Shown: in pieces, positions 1 through 13,290 of the stretch
Numbering within the stretch: the first letter of the stretch is position 1
How the letters are laid out: the number at the start of each line of letters is the position of its first letter
Origin: Eonycteris spelaea
Taxonomy: Eukaryota; Chordata; Mammalia; Chiroptera; Pteropodidae
NCBI GenBank assembly: GCA_003508835.1
Contig: PUFA01000181.1
Location: 1,116,001 to 1,180,000, forward strand
DNA length: 64,000 bases
Direction: 5' to 3'
Position numbers and translations under genes: made by a program
The notes under the pieces: model-generated
What the model was told of the DNA's origin: nothing
Databases searched by the model: none
What the model saw: the letters and a program-made list of their open reading frames with translations, nothing else

Positions 1-2700
1 AGGCTAGCCAAACAAGAAGGTACAAAAAGCTTAACTCAGTATGTGCTGAAAGCATACAATGCTTGTTGGCCTATTTATTTGGTAAGTCATCCTACATATC
101 ATCTTTATGGTCTTTAAAAACCTTAGAATTCAAATTTTTTATTTTCCTCCTCAAACCAATGTATGAGAAGCTATCTGTGTTTAAACACAATCATCAATTA
201 TCCAAACCCTGCCACACAAATACTTTAAAAAAAATTTTGTGTAGCTTGATTTGGAAATTGGCTATGAAAGTAAATTGGTTTTAGAGATCTAATTGTCTAC
301 CATGTAATATGACCACTGTCTGCCTGTAGAGTATGCAAAGAAGTGAAGCTCTGTTACTCCTTTGGGGAATGTAGGTTTGAAGAGCAGAGAAAGGTTATTT
401 AGAGAAAACTAGAGAATTCAGAAAACAAGAGGAATTTGAAGACACAAGACAACTGATAAAAAAGAGAAAAGCCTCTTCTGACAACTGTCAGGGGATGTGT
501 GCCAGGAAAGAAAGACAAGTGCAGAAAGATTGCTGTTACTGAGAAACAATCCTGAGACATTACCAAGTCAGGTTTCAGATGATTGTGAAAAGAACAGTTT
601 TCACTTAGAATCTCGGTTTAGGCCAGGCCTATTTCCCAGTGAGTAAAGAGCTTGATTCCTTCTTCAATAAATACAATAACTGAAAGATTTACCTCTAGAA
701 CTGAAGAAGAAATCTTGGTTGATTAACGAGGAAGGCTAGAGATACCTAAAATTAAAGACTAAAAGGCTGAACGGGGAGTAAAATGGAGTGATGACTTTGT
801 ATTTGTAATTAATCTCCTACATAGCATTCTGACTATAAGATCTCCTCACACTGCAGAAAGGTCAGTTTTGCATCCTAATTGATAAACTGGTCTATGATGA
901 GAGAAGCTGCCCAAAGGAGCTGAAAGGTTGTAAACTTCAGGTAAAATCTTTCAAAGAAATTCACTCCCTATTCTCTGGAGAAATAGTTATATCAACTGTT
1001 AAATCTATCTTAGAGAAACAATATCTGAATACCTATCCAGGGCTCTCCTTCCCTGATCCAAGATCTCAACATGTGCTAAAAGAATCACATCCATTTTTGA
1101 GTGTGGTAAAGGTAGGGCCTGCCTCTCAAGATCCTCGAACTCATAACTGTTTAGAGAGAAGGTCAATTACAGAATCTGCCCTACTCTGCCTTTCTCTCCC
1201 CAGTCACCCACACTTCGGAGACTGACACCATGGTGAAACCACCAAGCTCCATGGAGGAAAACTCTCATACAGGTAGGAGACAAGGTTATCATACAAAATT
1301 CAGTTTCCACCAGAGAATTCTGAGAACATTCCCTATCAAATATTAATCATGGGCCTATGGAGTCTTCCCCACTCCTCTTAAATGGGAGAAAAAGACTTTC
1401 AGCATCATAGAAAATAACCTAGAAAAGTGGGACTTTATTGAGGGCTAATAACGGCCCAGAGCTAGCAATAAATTGAACAATGTCAGGAAATGAGCAAAGG
1501 AATAAGAGTGGAAGTGTCTCAAGATATTCCAGACATAAAATAGCAATGCCCCAGAGCCAGAGAACAGGAGAACAAGGGAGTCTAGAGAGAAGAACTCATC
1601 AAAGAAAGGGGGCATTTCTCTAAGTTTAGTATTCATTTTAGGAAAAGGATTTTGGAGATGAATTCAGAAATTGCTTCAAGGGCCAGAGATTCCAAGGGGT
1701 AGTCAATATCAAGGGGTCTTATCTCTTATACCACAATTGGAAGACATCATAAAAGCTATTGTGATGAGGAATTCCAAAAACCTAAATTAGTCAAGGGTTC
1801 CGTGACAAAGGAGTGCCTGCTGCAACTAAGAATGTTGGTTGCCCCAAATCCAAGCCAGTCATGCCTTAGAGAGGAGCTCACTAGTAAGACAAATTTGAGA
1901 TAGGGCTCCAGGACCAGCGACGAGGCTGTCCCCTGGAAATGCTCCTTGACTCAGTTAGGCTGGCTTCTAAGGTCTCAGAGTCCAATCTCCATAGTGTTTC
2001 CACTAGAGCCCATAGCAGCTTTCCAGCTGCCGTGTGTCCTCATGGAAGCCAAAGGGAAATGCCTTGGTTCCGTAAGCTTCAGGCCAAAGGGAAGAGCCAG
2101 GACAAGGATTTAGCTCCAGCTGACAAGAGAGAAGATACTAGAAGTGAGACCCAAAAGAGGAAAGCATCAAAGAAGGATGCAGAGTCAGGGAACTCACAAG
2201 AGAAGAGTCACTGTGCCAGGCCAGGGGCTTAGCAGAAACCTTTGTAAACAACACCCTCTGATTACTATCACAGAAAGGAGTTCCTCTGAAAAGCAACTTA
2301 CAGAAAAGGATTAGCTGCTTTTGAGAGTGGCTTCTTCTCAAGAACAGAAGCAAAGTGCAGGAAGGACCCTTGCAGAAATCAAAGCCCATGTCAGCCTCTG
2401 CACAGAGCCCAGGCCCAGTGAAACGACAGCTCTTTTCATGAGCAGCAGTGATAAATACTAAAACATAAAAGTTTATGATAGCCACTGTCCCATTCCAGAG
2501 AAAAACCTGGAGTTTATGTGCAGACTGCTTGCATGGGACATTAGTCAGCACAAGGAAGAACTCTAGGCCCAGGCAGAGCCTCTGAGCAAAGCAAGTGCCA
2601 CATCCTACATAGGCACCAGGTTCTGAGAGCCAGAGTTGTCAGAGCTTGGTCAGGATTGTCAGAAACCACGATATTCCAGCAGAAAATACCTTCTAGGAGG
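1..2700. other. Unrecognised purine-rich stretch with one exon-like segment
   Basis: The plus strand is purine-rich and somewhat richer in G+C than the following kilobases. It does not match a repeat family I can name. At 1203-1271 a pyrimidine tract ending in CCCCAG is followed by 69 bases containing an ATG in a good context (ACACCATGG) and then by a GTAGGA donor-like sequence. Past the second ATG the short frame stays open only to the donor. A plus-strand frame of about 97 codons at 1939-2232 is also open but has no family resemblance. I cannot tell whether this is an old LTR element, a lncRNA exon or chance. Confidence 0.25.
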
Positions 2701-4234
2701 ATAATTTCTATGAGAGAAAATGTTCATTCCTCCTACAGAAAAATCTTAGTTCTCATGTTAACATATCCTCTAAAGAGGATGGTCTCTGTTTCTCTAAACC
2801 AAGGACATTCTTTCCAAATAAACTAGTTTCTAACTGAGGTTAACAACAAACAGTACAATCCTGAAAAGCCTTTGACTTGGAAGTTGTCCTAACCCATTTT
2901 GTTATTTTCACTATTTTAGATAGAAAATAAATATTGGTATAAGAACAATATTGGTATTCTTGGTTGGTAAGTAAACCATGTGAATCTTAGAAAATTATTG
3001 TTTAAAATATGATGATAATTTACTATCATTCCTTTGCAATAACAAAATAATTTCATTAGAAAGGGGACTAGCCCACCCATGAAATGCAATGGAACCCTGA
3101 CCTTCTAGGAATTTTATATTGACCATATTTTCTCTAAGTCCTTACCTCAATGTTATTAGTTCATGTGGATTTGTCAAAGGAACGTGATTAGAAAAATTCA
3201 AAGTAAAAATCACACTACTAAAGTAGTTCCAATCCCATTGTGAGTTAAAAAACAAAACCCTTCACTATCAAAACCCCAGTTTTTAGGTCCAATTTGAAAC
3301 CAGACTACACAGTGTCACAGAATAAAACTTACTGATTAAAAGTCTCTAATTTCAAATTTCTGAAGCATTGTCCTTTCTTCTCTAATCCTCAAATAGCTGT
3401 AAACTGAAATGAATAAATAGATCCCTCTTGTGTTTTGAATCTCTGAGTTATCTGCTTAAAGGATAAGAAACAGTTTCATATTTTGACAGAAAGATTTCTT
3501 GTGGTTAGGGCTCATAAAAGTCCCTTCTCTAAGGACTGTTCATAATTTACATCTAGCCAAGTAATAATACTCACTATACCTGGTTCCTCAATTCCAAACA
3601 ATCAAATGAAGAAAATACTTTTTAATCTTCCTACTGAAACAGTTTTTCAGGTTTCTCTGTATTGTTGAACATTAGCTTTTGAATGACAAATTTCCTTAGC
3701 TAGTTATATCCCACTTACTCCAAAATCTATAATGAGCCTGGTAATTTTGAGAACACGTAAAGAAGCATTGTCATTTCTAGCACTATAGAATCTTATGAAG
3801 AAAGCACTTCCTCTGAAATTTTGAAAGTTTTGGTGTGTGTGGGGGCAAGTATAGTTATACTCTGTCCTACTTGGTCAAGGACAGGTGGAATCTCAAGAAG
3901 CAGACAGCCTATTCATGCTCTCCCAGCAAGCCTCTCGGCCACAAACATATGCTTTGAAAGTTCCTCCAAAATTCAGTAATCAATCAGCCTCCACTCATTT
4001 TTTCAAACTTAAAGCTGAGACCCATTATTGGCTTATGAAATTAATTACGTGGTTTGCAGCAACATAGCGTTTTTTGTTTTGTTTTGTTTTTTTTAAATCT
4101 GAATAGAATAGAAAATATCAGAATACACTGCATGAAGGAAGAGGAAAATTTGTTTCACGAAACTTGTTTTTGATATGTATGTTTGTGCAAGAATACCTAC
4201 ACAAGCATAACAGGTCATAATGTTAATGTATTTC

Positions 4235-4400
4235 TTACTGTGGATCTCAGTTATAAGAATTTGAAAGCCACTCCTTTAGACTACAAGTTACATGAGGGAA
4301 AAGATCAAGTGTACCAAATTCACAAATTACTGTATACCCAGCAACTAAACACAGTGCCTGGCATTTATAATAGGTACTCAATAAATATTTACTGGCTGAC
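4235..4400 (+). repeat. L2 LINE 3' end fragment
   Basis: It carries the typical L2 tail wording: an 'agtgcctggcatttataataggt' type stretch followed by 'actcaataaatatttactgg'. It is heavily diverged and on the plus strand. Confidence 0.65.
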
Positions 4401-4714
4401 TATTCAACATGCATTTTTATATTATTAATATTGTAGTCCATAAATCAAAATGTGGCCTGAATTCAAGTAATTACAAATATCTTTTATGAGGCATTAAACG
4501 AAATAACATTTGATTAGTAAGTTTAACAATTCCTCCTTTGCTTGCCCTCTGATCGATGTGCTAAACAAATGGTAAATCCCAACAGGAAATGAGGGAAGGC
4601 AAGGCTTTGGGAACTGATAAACTAAATAATCACCTCCAGGATATATTAGACCAACATGGGCCTATGATCTTACCATGTACATATTCTGACATAATATGCA
4701 CAGACTTGTACAGT

Positions 4715-4850
4715 GGGGAAAGCACAAGAATTTAGAATCAGAAGACACAGTGACAACTAATGGCTAAAGGATTTTGGCAAAGTATTTTAACTTCTCTGAA
4801 CCTATTTCCTCAATTGAGAAGACTCATTGTGACAATATAAATGGTTACCA
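4715..4850 (+). repeat. MIR SINE fragment
   Basis: The plus-strand MIR core and 3' half are recognisable as an altered form of 'gaatcagaagac...ttggcaaagt..ttaacttctctgaacc..tttcctca'. The copy is old and short. Confidence 0.6.
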
Positions 4851-4854
4851 AGCC

Positions 4855-5215
4855 AAAAAATGGTGTAACTTCTAGAAGAAAATATAGGAGAAAATCTCTG
4901 TGGCACTGGGTTAGGCAAAATTTCTTAATAACACAAAAAGCATGAATCATAAAAGAAAAAAATTATAAAATATATTTCAACAAAATTAAAAACCTTATCT
5001 CTTTGAAAGACATTTAAGAAAATAAAAAGTAAGCTACAGACTAGGAGAAATATTTTGAAATATGTCTGACAAAGTACTTGTATACAGACTATATAATATA
5101 AATCATTCTAACAACTAAAGAAGATAAACATTTACTAAATTAGGCAAAAGATTTGACCAGACCCTTTACCAAGAAAAGACACAGCAAATAAGCTCATGAA
5201 AAGATGGGAGCCAAG
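4855..5215 (+). repeat. Old L1 (L1M) ORF2 3' fragment
   Basis: The sequence corresponds to the end of L1 ORF2, the region reading 'agaagaaaatataggagaaaatct' and then 'ggcaaaagatttgaccagaccctttacc' in diverged form. Frame-disrupting changes are frequent. An L2-like 3' end piece follows at about 5320-5390 ('gaacttaataaatgttt'). Confidence 0.7.
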
Positions 5216-5779
5216 TACCATTTATTAATGTGAAAATAAATAGATATAGTACAGATCATGATATAACATTAAAGGATGAAAAAAATCCTTTCTGAATTTT
5301 TGCCCAGATTATAAACTATTAATACAATGATCTTGAGGGTGAGGACAATGTCTTCATGGAACAGGAACTTAATAAATGTTTAAACCAAGTACAATGTGAA
5401 TGAGTTTAAAATCATGATGCTGTTTATTTTTCTATATAACTGTAGAGCAGTATTTAGGATGGTAGCAAGTTAACAAATAAACTTCCTTAGAATTATGTAA
5501 TTGCCTAACTATCCATGGCAATAAGGAAATAATTTAAATTGGTGAATAAGGTTATTAGCCATCACTGAAAACTAATCATTACTGAAAGTAATCATTTAGC
5601 ATCCTTACTTACATAAAGAAAAATATTTTATAGTCATCTCATTTAGTGATACAGAACAGAATCTTTGGTCAGCAAACTATGACCACTATTTCTTTTCAGG
5701 GTTAGCTTTTAAGGTTGAACTCTTGGATCATATCTTAGTTCTATATCTATTAAAAATAAAACTACACCTTCTCTTTGGT

Positions 5780-6245
5780 CTAGAAACTCTATTTGTAGAA
5801 TTTATTGTAATTTGGAAAATGACATTTTTCTAATGTTGTTCATTGCAGCATTTATTACAATAACAATAGTTTGGAGACTGGTTAATGAATTATAGTACAC
5901 TTATGCAATGGAATTCTACCTAGGAATAATAAAAATCAGGAGTTCTTATGTTCTAATATGAAATATTCCTAAATTAGGTTAAGCGAAAAAAAGCAAGGTA
6001 CAGAATATTGTGTACAGTGGTACCACTGGTGTAAAAGAGGAAAATGGTGTGCAAGGGCACACACATTTGTTTGTCTATACAGAGAGTACTTCTAGAAAGA
6101 GACACAGAAAATTAATAACATTATTTGTATGTGAAAAGGAGAACTGGATGACCTGGGGACAGAAGTAGGAAGACTTTTAACTATATATATTCTCTTTTAT
6201 AGGTCTTTGAATTTTATGAATGCATTATCTAGTTTTAAAAATTAA
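5780..6245 (+). repeat. Old L1 (L1M) 3' UTR fragment
   Basis: This is an L1 3' region with the 'cattgcagcatttattacaataacaatag' and 'aattctacctaggaataataaaaa' type sequence, diverged. It may be the continuation of the L1 piece at 4855-5215, with the intervening part rearranged. Confidence 0.65.
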
Positions 6246-6323
6246 ATGAAAAAAAATAAACCTAAAAATGAAATAATAACAATGAAAGAATTTACTTAGC
6301 CTTTTAGTAGTAAGCTCTTCCTC

Positions 6324-6326
<3 letters not shown>

Positions 6327-6364
<38 letters not shown>

Positions 6365-6382
6365 CAAAACAAAAACAAACAG
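6327..6382. repeat. (AC)n microsatellite followed by (AAAAC)n
   Basis: An uninterrupted AC tract of about 34 bases runs into an AAAAC-type tract. Confidence 0.97.
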
Positions 6383-7339
6383 ATTTTATTAAACTCTGAA
6401 ATGTGAGTGAAGATACTGACAAGTGTCTCAGAGGCACCTATCTGGGCCTGTATGCGCTCCTTCGGAGACCTGAAGTACTGATATCATAAACCCCAAATCT
6501 GTATGTGGCATTATTCAGAAACTGATTCAGCAAATTCCCACAGGAATTACCCTGCCTTCATTGTCCACTCGATAAACAAAAATAATGGTTTTCTCTTAAA
6601 GTTTCTTTTCATTACCTGTAACTTTTATCTCAATACAAAATGATGAAATAGGCTTTCTTATAATGAATATAATGCAAACGAAGTCTGGGCATCCCCAAAA
6701 GTCAAAATAAAATCTTTCATGGGTAAACACTAATTGTATACAGTCTTCTAAATATAACAACATCATAGGGAGCCAACTAAAGTGTATCAAGACTTTCTGA
6801 AGTGATATTCCCTTAAGTATTTCTGAAACTTGTCACATGAGAAGAAAGGGAAGCAAAATACGGAATTTTAGGAATGAAACTGGCTAATAGGGTTATGGGG
6901 CATCTGAGAAGTCACGGGATAGTTCTGACTTTCACAGAGGGGAGGCTGATTTTTTTAAATATTTCCAACATCTGCTATTAAAATTAGTTCTGCACAAATG
7001 CTTGCAGATGTAGAGCAGCTGGCAGTCTTGTTCGCATTTTGCCCTTTGGTGGACCATAAGCAAGTCACTGAATAGGGCTGTTGAATTTTCCATTTGTATT
7101 CCCGTGTTTTCGGAGAACTGGCAAATTTATGTTCTGCAACACTGGATTCAGAATGTTAATATCCTACTGAACACTGGTTAAAGCTTGAGATATTCATAGC
7201 AGAACTGAAAGTTTACATCTAGTCTCTCAAGAAACAAGATTTGAAAATATACTCTCTTGCAGCATTTGTAAGCAAATCCTTTTCATGTCAGTGAGGAATA
7301 CAAGATATATTATTCTGTCTACATCAGTGCTTTCTAATT

Positions 7340-7722
7340 CATTTGATTTTTTAAAAGAAATCAGAAATAAAAATGTCCTACTTTATTAGTTAATCAAAAA
7401 TGCAAAATAAAACAAGATACAATTTTCATCCTTCAGAATGGCAAAGAGATTATAAATGTTTCTAAAGCTACTAAGGAAATGAGAAAGAACTCTCACACTT
7501 CAATGAGTGAGAGTGTAAAATGATAAAATTTTCCTGAAAAGTAATATAACATTGTATCAAAAATCTTAAAAATGTTCATATCTTAGACTCAGCAAATTCT
7601 AAAATTTATTTTAAAGAAATAATCAGGGATGTAAAGATTTATGTACAAAAAATTCCCAACAGAATTATGCATATTAGGAGAGAGGGAGAAAATAAAATAA
7701 ATAAAATAAAAAATAAAATGTT
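7340..7722 (+). repeat. Old L1 3' fragment with AT-rich tail
   Basis: L1M-type sequence reads 'cttcagaatggcaaagagat...actctcacacttcaatgagtgagagtg' and later 'gatgtaaagatttatgtacaaaaa'. It is followed by a (TAAAA)n-like tract at about 7690-7722. Confidence 0.65.
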
Positions 7723-9259
7723 TAAAGAAATTATGTCTGTATAGTATGAAAACATTAACTGGCATTAAATAAAAAAGAATTATGCATATTGCAACCCAAA
7801 TGTCAACAGTTATATTACATCACACTGAAATGAATGAATATTTTAATAAAACAGAGGGAGATTCTTATTTTAGCCAAATCCTTTAATAATCCTAATATTT
7901 TTTTTAACAGAAAAACAGTGATGGAAAGCAGTGTTAATTTAAACATGCTTGCTTTTTGGTTTTCGAAATTATAGAAGGGTAAAATGATTTCTTTTCAATT
8001 ATGTACATATTGGTTTCAGATTAACTCCAGTTCTGATTTTTGAAAACTGAAAATTTACAGCTTGAAGTTTGTTTTAGCATCTCACAATAGGAATTGGTGA
8101 CTATTAGTACCCACTGGATATTAGCATGAAGTCTTGGCTCCCCTCCAAGAAACAATACAATAGCAACAATAAAAATCAGTGTGTATTCTTATGCTTTGAG
8201 CCTATATTAAAAAAGGACAAATTTTTCCTCCCCCAACAAAAGTTTAATTATATTTATGTAAGGTTAGGTGGGTATAAGAACTAAGGAAGGTGGAAGGGCT
8301 AGTGCTCTCTTAACACAGTGATATGGAGCACAGAGGAGGGTTTTACAGTGGCAGATGAAAATTCTTGGTAGCCTAAAAGGTATTTTTTGGCACAATAAGA
8401 TACAAGTAATAAGACTCTGAAATATTTTATGTTTGAAAAAAGAATTTAAATAATGAATTTTAGAGCAACAGGGTTAATGAAACGAGCAAGCAAGACAACA
8501 TGAAAGCAAAACAAACTACCCACACTTACTAATGGGTTACCTTAAAAAAAAAGCAACTTGAGTAAGATGGCTTTTAATATAATTTTTAAAATAAAGAGGC
8601 TTTAAAATGTACAACTGGCTCAAAAACCTCTAAAGAAACAAATGGAACAAACACATGAAGACATGAAATATATATAAAAAATAAAATAAAATAAAAGGCC
8701 ACATATCCAGAAAAAAAGCTGAACTTTATCATTACCTACCAAGGCAAACATCAATTAACTTCTACTATTAGTTTAGGACATATGACCTATTCTGAATAGA
8801 GCAAATTTAAAATAATTGGAAACTCCAATCCAAGGGAAGGTTCTCCCTCCAACCTCCACACTTTACATAGTTTTGGGGGAGGTTATTGACAAGACCTCAG
8901 ATTGACTGACTGATTTATAAAAAATCTTCTAGGAAAAATTCATCAGAGGATTTGATATTTGGACCAGTTTCTTTCACTTTCTACATCTACACTACCTTAA
9001 AAGTATTCAAAATTATGGCTGATTTCCAGGAAAGTTTATGAATATACTAAAGAAAGACATTTAATTAAAAGAGTTTTTGGATTAATACTTTTTAACTAAA
9101 AAATTTATAGTTGGGGTTATTTTACTTATTGCCTTTATGGGGCTGGAAAAGAGAACATGGAAATGCAGAAGAATTCCGTGTGACCATCAGATAACATCTA
9201 ACAGGTCAGAAAGTTAAGTTAATTAACATGATGCAGAATCTCAAAAGATAAAAAACTTG

Positions 9260-10110
9260 GTCTTGAGCCTTCTTTCCTCTCTCTATAACTCTCCTTCCTA
9301 AAGTGATTTCATTAGTCACAGAACCTTAAATATTAAGTATTCATTGATGATTCCCAGATGTATATATATCCCTAGTCCATTACTCTCTTCTAAGTTCCAG
9401 GCTGATATATTCAATTATCTGTCATCTCCACTGGGGATCTCAAAGTAATCTGTAAATTCCCCATTCCAACTCCCACACCCGTCTCCCAATCAGCCCTGGC
9501 CTAGTATTCCTTATCTCAGAAAATGGTGAAAACAAAGAAAAACATACACCCCAGTTGCTCTAATCAGAAAGCTGGTGTCATCTTCGACTTTTTCCTTTGC
9601 CTCAACTCTCCACCCAACTTATCAGTAAGCCCTGCAGGTTCTACCTGGAATTACTCAACTCCTATCTCACCTGAAATAGCCTCCCTACTGTCCCGCTCGA
9701 TTCCAACCACATCTCCTACAATCTGTTCTCCCCAGAACAGCTAAAGCTATCTTTTGCAAAAAACAGGAATACAGTTTTCCCTATCAATGATTTCCCCACA
9801 TCTCTTGGACAAAAAAAAAAAAAAAAAAAAAATCCAAACTTCTTACTATGGTCTACAAAGCCTTGCATGATCTGCTCCTTGCCTATTTCTCTAATTTCCT
9901 CATTCTGTTTCACTGCATATTGATCAACCATACCAGCTTTCCTTCAGATTCTCAGACATGCCAAACTCTTTCCATCTCAGGGCCTTTGCACACGTTAGTC
10001 TCTTTGCTTCAATTACTCTTCTCCTTGTTTTCCTGTGGCTCCTACTCATTCTTCAAACCTAAATATGACTTCTTCAGGAGACTTTTCCTATCCTTTCTTT
10101 ATTTTCCAAA
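9260..10110 (+). repeat. L2 LINE (3' part) with an internal A22 run
   Basis: It has the L2 wording 'tttccccacatctc...cttactatggtctacaaagccttgcatgatctg' and 'tctcagggcctttgcacacg', and it ends near 'cttcttcaggagacttttccta'. The run of 22 adenines at 9811-9832 replaces the variable part of the L2. It is either a local expansion or the scar of a tiny retro-insertion. Confidence 0.8.
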
Positions 10111-10194
10111 CAAACAAACAAAAAAAATCAGCACACCTTTTGACAAATATTTAAAACTAAGAGTATTAAAAATCTATAATTAAATATTATAATT

Positions 10195-10320
10195 TTCATA
10201 TTACAGATAAGGGTACAGGGACTCAGTCAAATAATTAATCCAAGGTGAGTATAAGAGGTAGAATCAGTATTCAAACTAAGCTCATGCTGTTCCCACTTTG
10301 CTATAATGCTTTCTGCTGTT
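10195..10320 (-). repeat. MIR SINE fragment
   Basis: Antisense MIR: 'ttacagataagggtacagggactcagtcaa' followed by 'gtagaatcagtattcaaactaagctc' and a terminal 'cactttgctataatgc'. A short stretch just after it (10330-10390) has the common 'gagtatctactaggtgct' wording of ancient repeats. Confidence 0.65.
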
Positions 10321-10613
10321 CAACTTTTTCATTCACTCCAATATTAATTGAGTATCTACTAGGTGCTATTGTGATGAAATGGATATTAAAAAGGAAATTA
10401 TAATTTGTCTTTAAAGTCCATAAATACTTCCAGAGTCAAACTAAACCTAAAGAGGTGGGGGGAGCAGGGACACTACTTAAAACAAAGAGAATCAAGTGTC
10501 TCCTTTGTTAGATCTGCTCGAACAGCATGTGACATCTATTTGAGGCCTCTGGCCCACGAGAATGTCTTCAAAACAAGATGCATTGTTTCCAAGTCACAGC
10601 CAAGGCTCTTGAA

Positions 10614-10637
10614 AATTAAGCTAATAAAAGCTTAATT
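10614..10637. other. 9-bp perfect inverted repeat with 6-nt spacer
   Basis: AATTAAGCT at 10614-10622 is followed by AATAAA and the exact reverse complement AGCTTAATT at 10629-10637. The arms contain TAAT-type homeodomain core sites. The surrounding 150 bases are not a repeat I recognise. Confidence 0.9.
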
Positions 10638-10820
10638 AATGCCATAAATATAATGTTGGATATTCTAAAACTTGACACCTAAACAAGAATGTTAGAATGA
10701 TGAAGATGCTTTAAAAAACAATGTTACAAAATAATTTGTTCTTGATAATCAAATAAAAAAACAAAACACAAGCCAAATGCAAGCCATGTACACATCCTGC
10801 TATAATAAAAAGCCTTCTAG

Positions 10821-10870
10821 TCATTCATTCATTCATTCATTCATTCATTTGTTCGTTCCCTCATTCATTT
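10821..10870. repeat. (TCAT)n tetranucleotide repeat
   Basis: About seven perfect TCAT/ATTC units are followed by imperfect ones containing GTTCGTTCCC. Confidence 0.95.
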
Positions 10871-11059
10871 ATCTGTCTACTATTCCTCTGACTAGCTGAC
10901 CATCAATCTTATTGAATGTCTGCTATAAAGGACACTCTGCTGAACAGTATATAAGGATGAATCAAATGTGGAGTCTATTGTTAAGTAGGCTCTAGTTTAG
11001 TACTAGAAGGGAAAAAGAATTGCTAGATAGATAGGAGAGGTTACTTTCTGTTCAAGGAT

Positions 11060-11220
11060 TAGAGAGGCTTTGTGGAAGAGGGATGTTTAAACTGGACCTT
11101 AATGCACAGGGAAGATGTAGACATACAGAAATGTGAGGAGCCTGCACTTGTATATCTGTCTGGGTAGAGGCAGCAGCCTGAATACTGCAAAGGGGTTGAC
11201 TGGAATCTAGGCATCATCTT
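11060..11220 (+). repeat. Ancient interspersed repeat, family not named
   Basis: The wording 'gaggctttgtggaagagggatgtttaaactggacctt' is a diverged version of the same family better preserved at 36415-36700. A weak plus-strand MIR-like piece follows at 11230-11350. Confidence 0.4.
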
Positions 11221-11739
11221 GGAGTCCATGATTCTGCTTTTAATTCAGCTCACTTAATTTGTAAATGTTGAGATACTTCCCACTTCTAAACTGTAAAATA
11301 GAGCTAATATTACCCTCCGCCCTGACTGGGATTTTGAGAAGAGCAATTAATAGTTACAAAAGAGTAATATTATCAGAGGAAGTTTCTTTTTCTGAATTTT
11401 AAAAGGTAGAAAATTTTACACATTACATTTTCTTTCCTAGTTTTTCTTTAATAAGTCTTGCATGAGCCATAGTTATTTACTCTAGCCAATTAATGAATAA
11501 AACTAAGATAATCAAGTATCACAGAATTCTCTGGGCTCCTTGGATCTGTGACCTAACCTTATTGAGCTAATAATAGAGGTTAGACAGCAACTGCCTGGGA
11601 AGGGGAATAGTGAGACAGAATATATACTCAGGTGAATTAGTTTGCTGCTCTCAGAATATAAGCTTCTTAACATAAAAATACATAATTTTAAAAAAAGTAC
11701 ATAATTCTCAGAAATTTGATTGGTCATTACAGATGAGTT

Positions 11740-11870
11740 TAGTTCAACTTACACAGATGAGGGAACTGGGGCTGAGAGAAATCTAATGATCTGCCCAAGA
11801 TTGCCCAGCTAATTAATGGCAGAAGTAGGACTTCCATTTCTGGTCCAGCATTCTTTCCTTTAAACCAGAA
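11740..11870 (-). repeat. MIR SINE fragment
   Basis: Antisense MIR core: 'acagatgagggaactggggctgagag...gcccaagattgcccagctaattaatggcagaagtagga', with the usual 'ggtccagcattctttcc' continuation. Confidence 0.8.
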
Positions 11871-12239
11871 GTTGAAAACTAGAGGCTCACGGGAAGAATC
11901 CTGCCTGGAGAAGTTTTGTATAGCCCTCACCTCACAGTATTTTTGTTATTAATCTGAAGTTTTAAAGCAAGAGATAGACATAGACTGATTTGTCACAGAC
12001 TCCAACTATTCCCTAAGTCTTATACATATAGTCCCAATTCACATAATCATGCTACCTGTCTGGTTCTGGTAGAATGAATTCTGATCCTACTTTGCACTGT
12101 GCTGCCTTCTTTAATAGCACATGTGAAATTTAATCAAGGAATTTACTTTCCTACCATCTCAAATCTTGAACACCAAGTTTTTTTCTTCCCCCTTATAATA
12201 TTACCTCATATTTGAGTAATACTATCATATAAGTCATAT

Positions 12240-12350
12240 TCTTTGTATAGAAATAAGTGATATGTTCAAGGTTACAAAGCTAATTGGTGACAGAGCTAAG
12301 GCTAGACCCAGGATTCCTGGCTCAGTTCAGGAATCTTTTCATTAAGCCTC
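12240..12350 (-). repeat. MIR SINE fragment
   Basis: Antisense MIR: 'ttcaaggttacaaagctaattggtgacagagctaaggctagaccc' followed by 'aggattcctgg'. Confidence 0.75.
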
Positions 12351-13139
12351 AAAACCATAGGACCAAACAGCATATCCCACAAGTCATTTATAGCTCAATT
12401 TCTTCTTTTCAGAAAAATATTTATATCAAACTGAAAGTGAACATATTGTACTTTGAATAATATATTTCACTAGATATAAGGGGTCTAAAAGATACAGAGC
12501 AGTATCTATGTGCCCATTATATATTCCGAGTTGTGATTAATGTCTTCAAATACAAATGTTATAACCAGTGATCACAAATAGAATGTAAGATGAACAAAGT
12601 GTTAAATGGCTAATGATTTTTAAAAAGACCTAAAGACTAGAAACTAGAATTTAATAACACTGCTAACATCTACACATATGTGAAATACTGAAGATTTCCC
12701 AAACCACAGTTCGAGTAGCTATAAGTTTATCAATTGACCACTGAAGAATAGCAGGATGGTTTTAAAATGAAAAAGAGAAATGAAATCGTTCTATTAAGAG
12801 AAATTAGGGAATTATAAACAATCTGTAGTCCCTATTTTTCAATTAATAACAAAATGTTCTTCATTAATAACAAAATAATTACGTAAAATTACTCACAAGA
12901 GATGAAATTAAAACTTGAAAATTCCCTAAAGACTGTAAAAGCAACTCGACTTTCTTCAAAAAGAAAAATGCATTAAACATCTCCATTGAAAAACAGACTG
13001 CATAATTAACTGGCTTCTCAAGATGTACAGGAAGCAGATTGGTTATAGAACTCAATGGCTGGAGGCTTGGTACATAGTTATCAACTTTGCCAGTCTCCTG
13101 AAAAGCTATGCAATACCAATTTTCTTACTTTTTCTGAAA

Positions 13140-13290
13140 TAGGAATGTAATTTTAAAATTTGGGAAAATAACATTTGGGGCATACTCACTGTCACTACTG
13201 GTGGAAATGTAAACTAACACAACTTTTCTGGAAAGCAATTTGGCACACTTACCAAAATCCTTTTAAAAACACACTGCCTTTTTTCTAGTA
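13140..13290 (+). repeat. Old L1 3' UTR fragment
   Basis: It contains the L1 wording 'tcactactggtggaaatgtaaac' and 'ttctggaaagcaatttggca'. Confidence 0.7.

Noticed and set aside
3885..4067. 60-codon plus-strand frame
   Set aside because: No family resemblance, no splice or promoter context, and of a length expected by chance.
6327..6437. Short coding frames running through CA/TG repeats (also at 17.1, 56.9 and 57.5 kb)
   Set aside because: The frames are produced by dinucleotide repeats (Cys-Val or Thr-His runs) and have no gene context.
9523..9744. Open frame of 73 codons
   Set aside because: It lies inside an L2 copy and reflects residual LINE sequence composition rather than a host gene.
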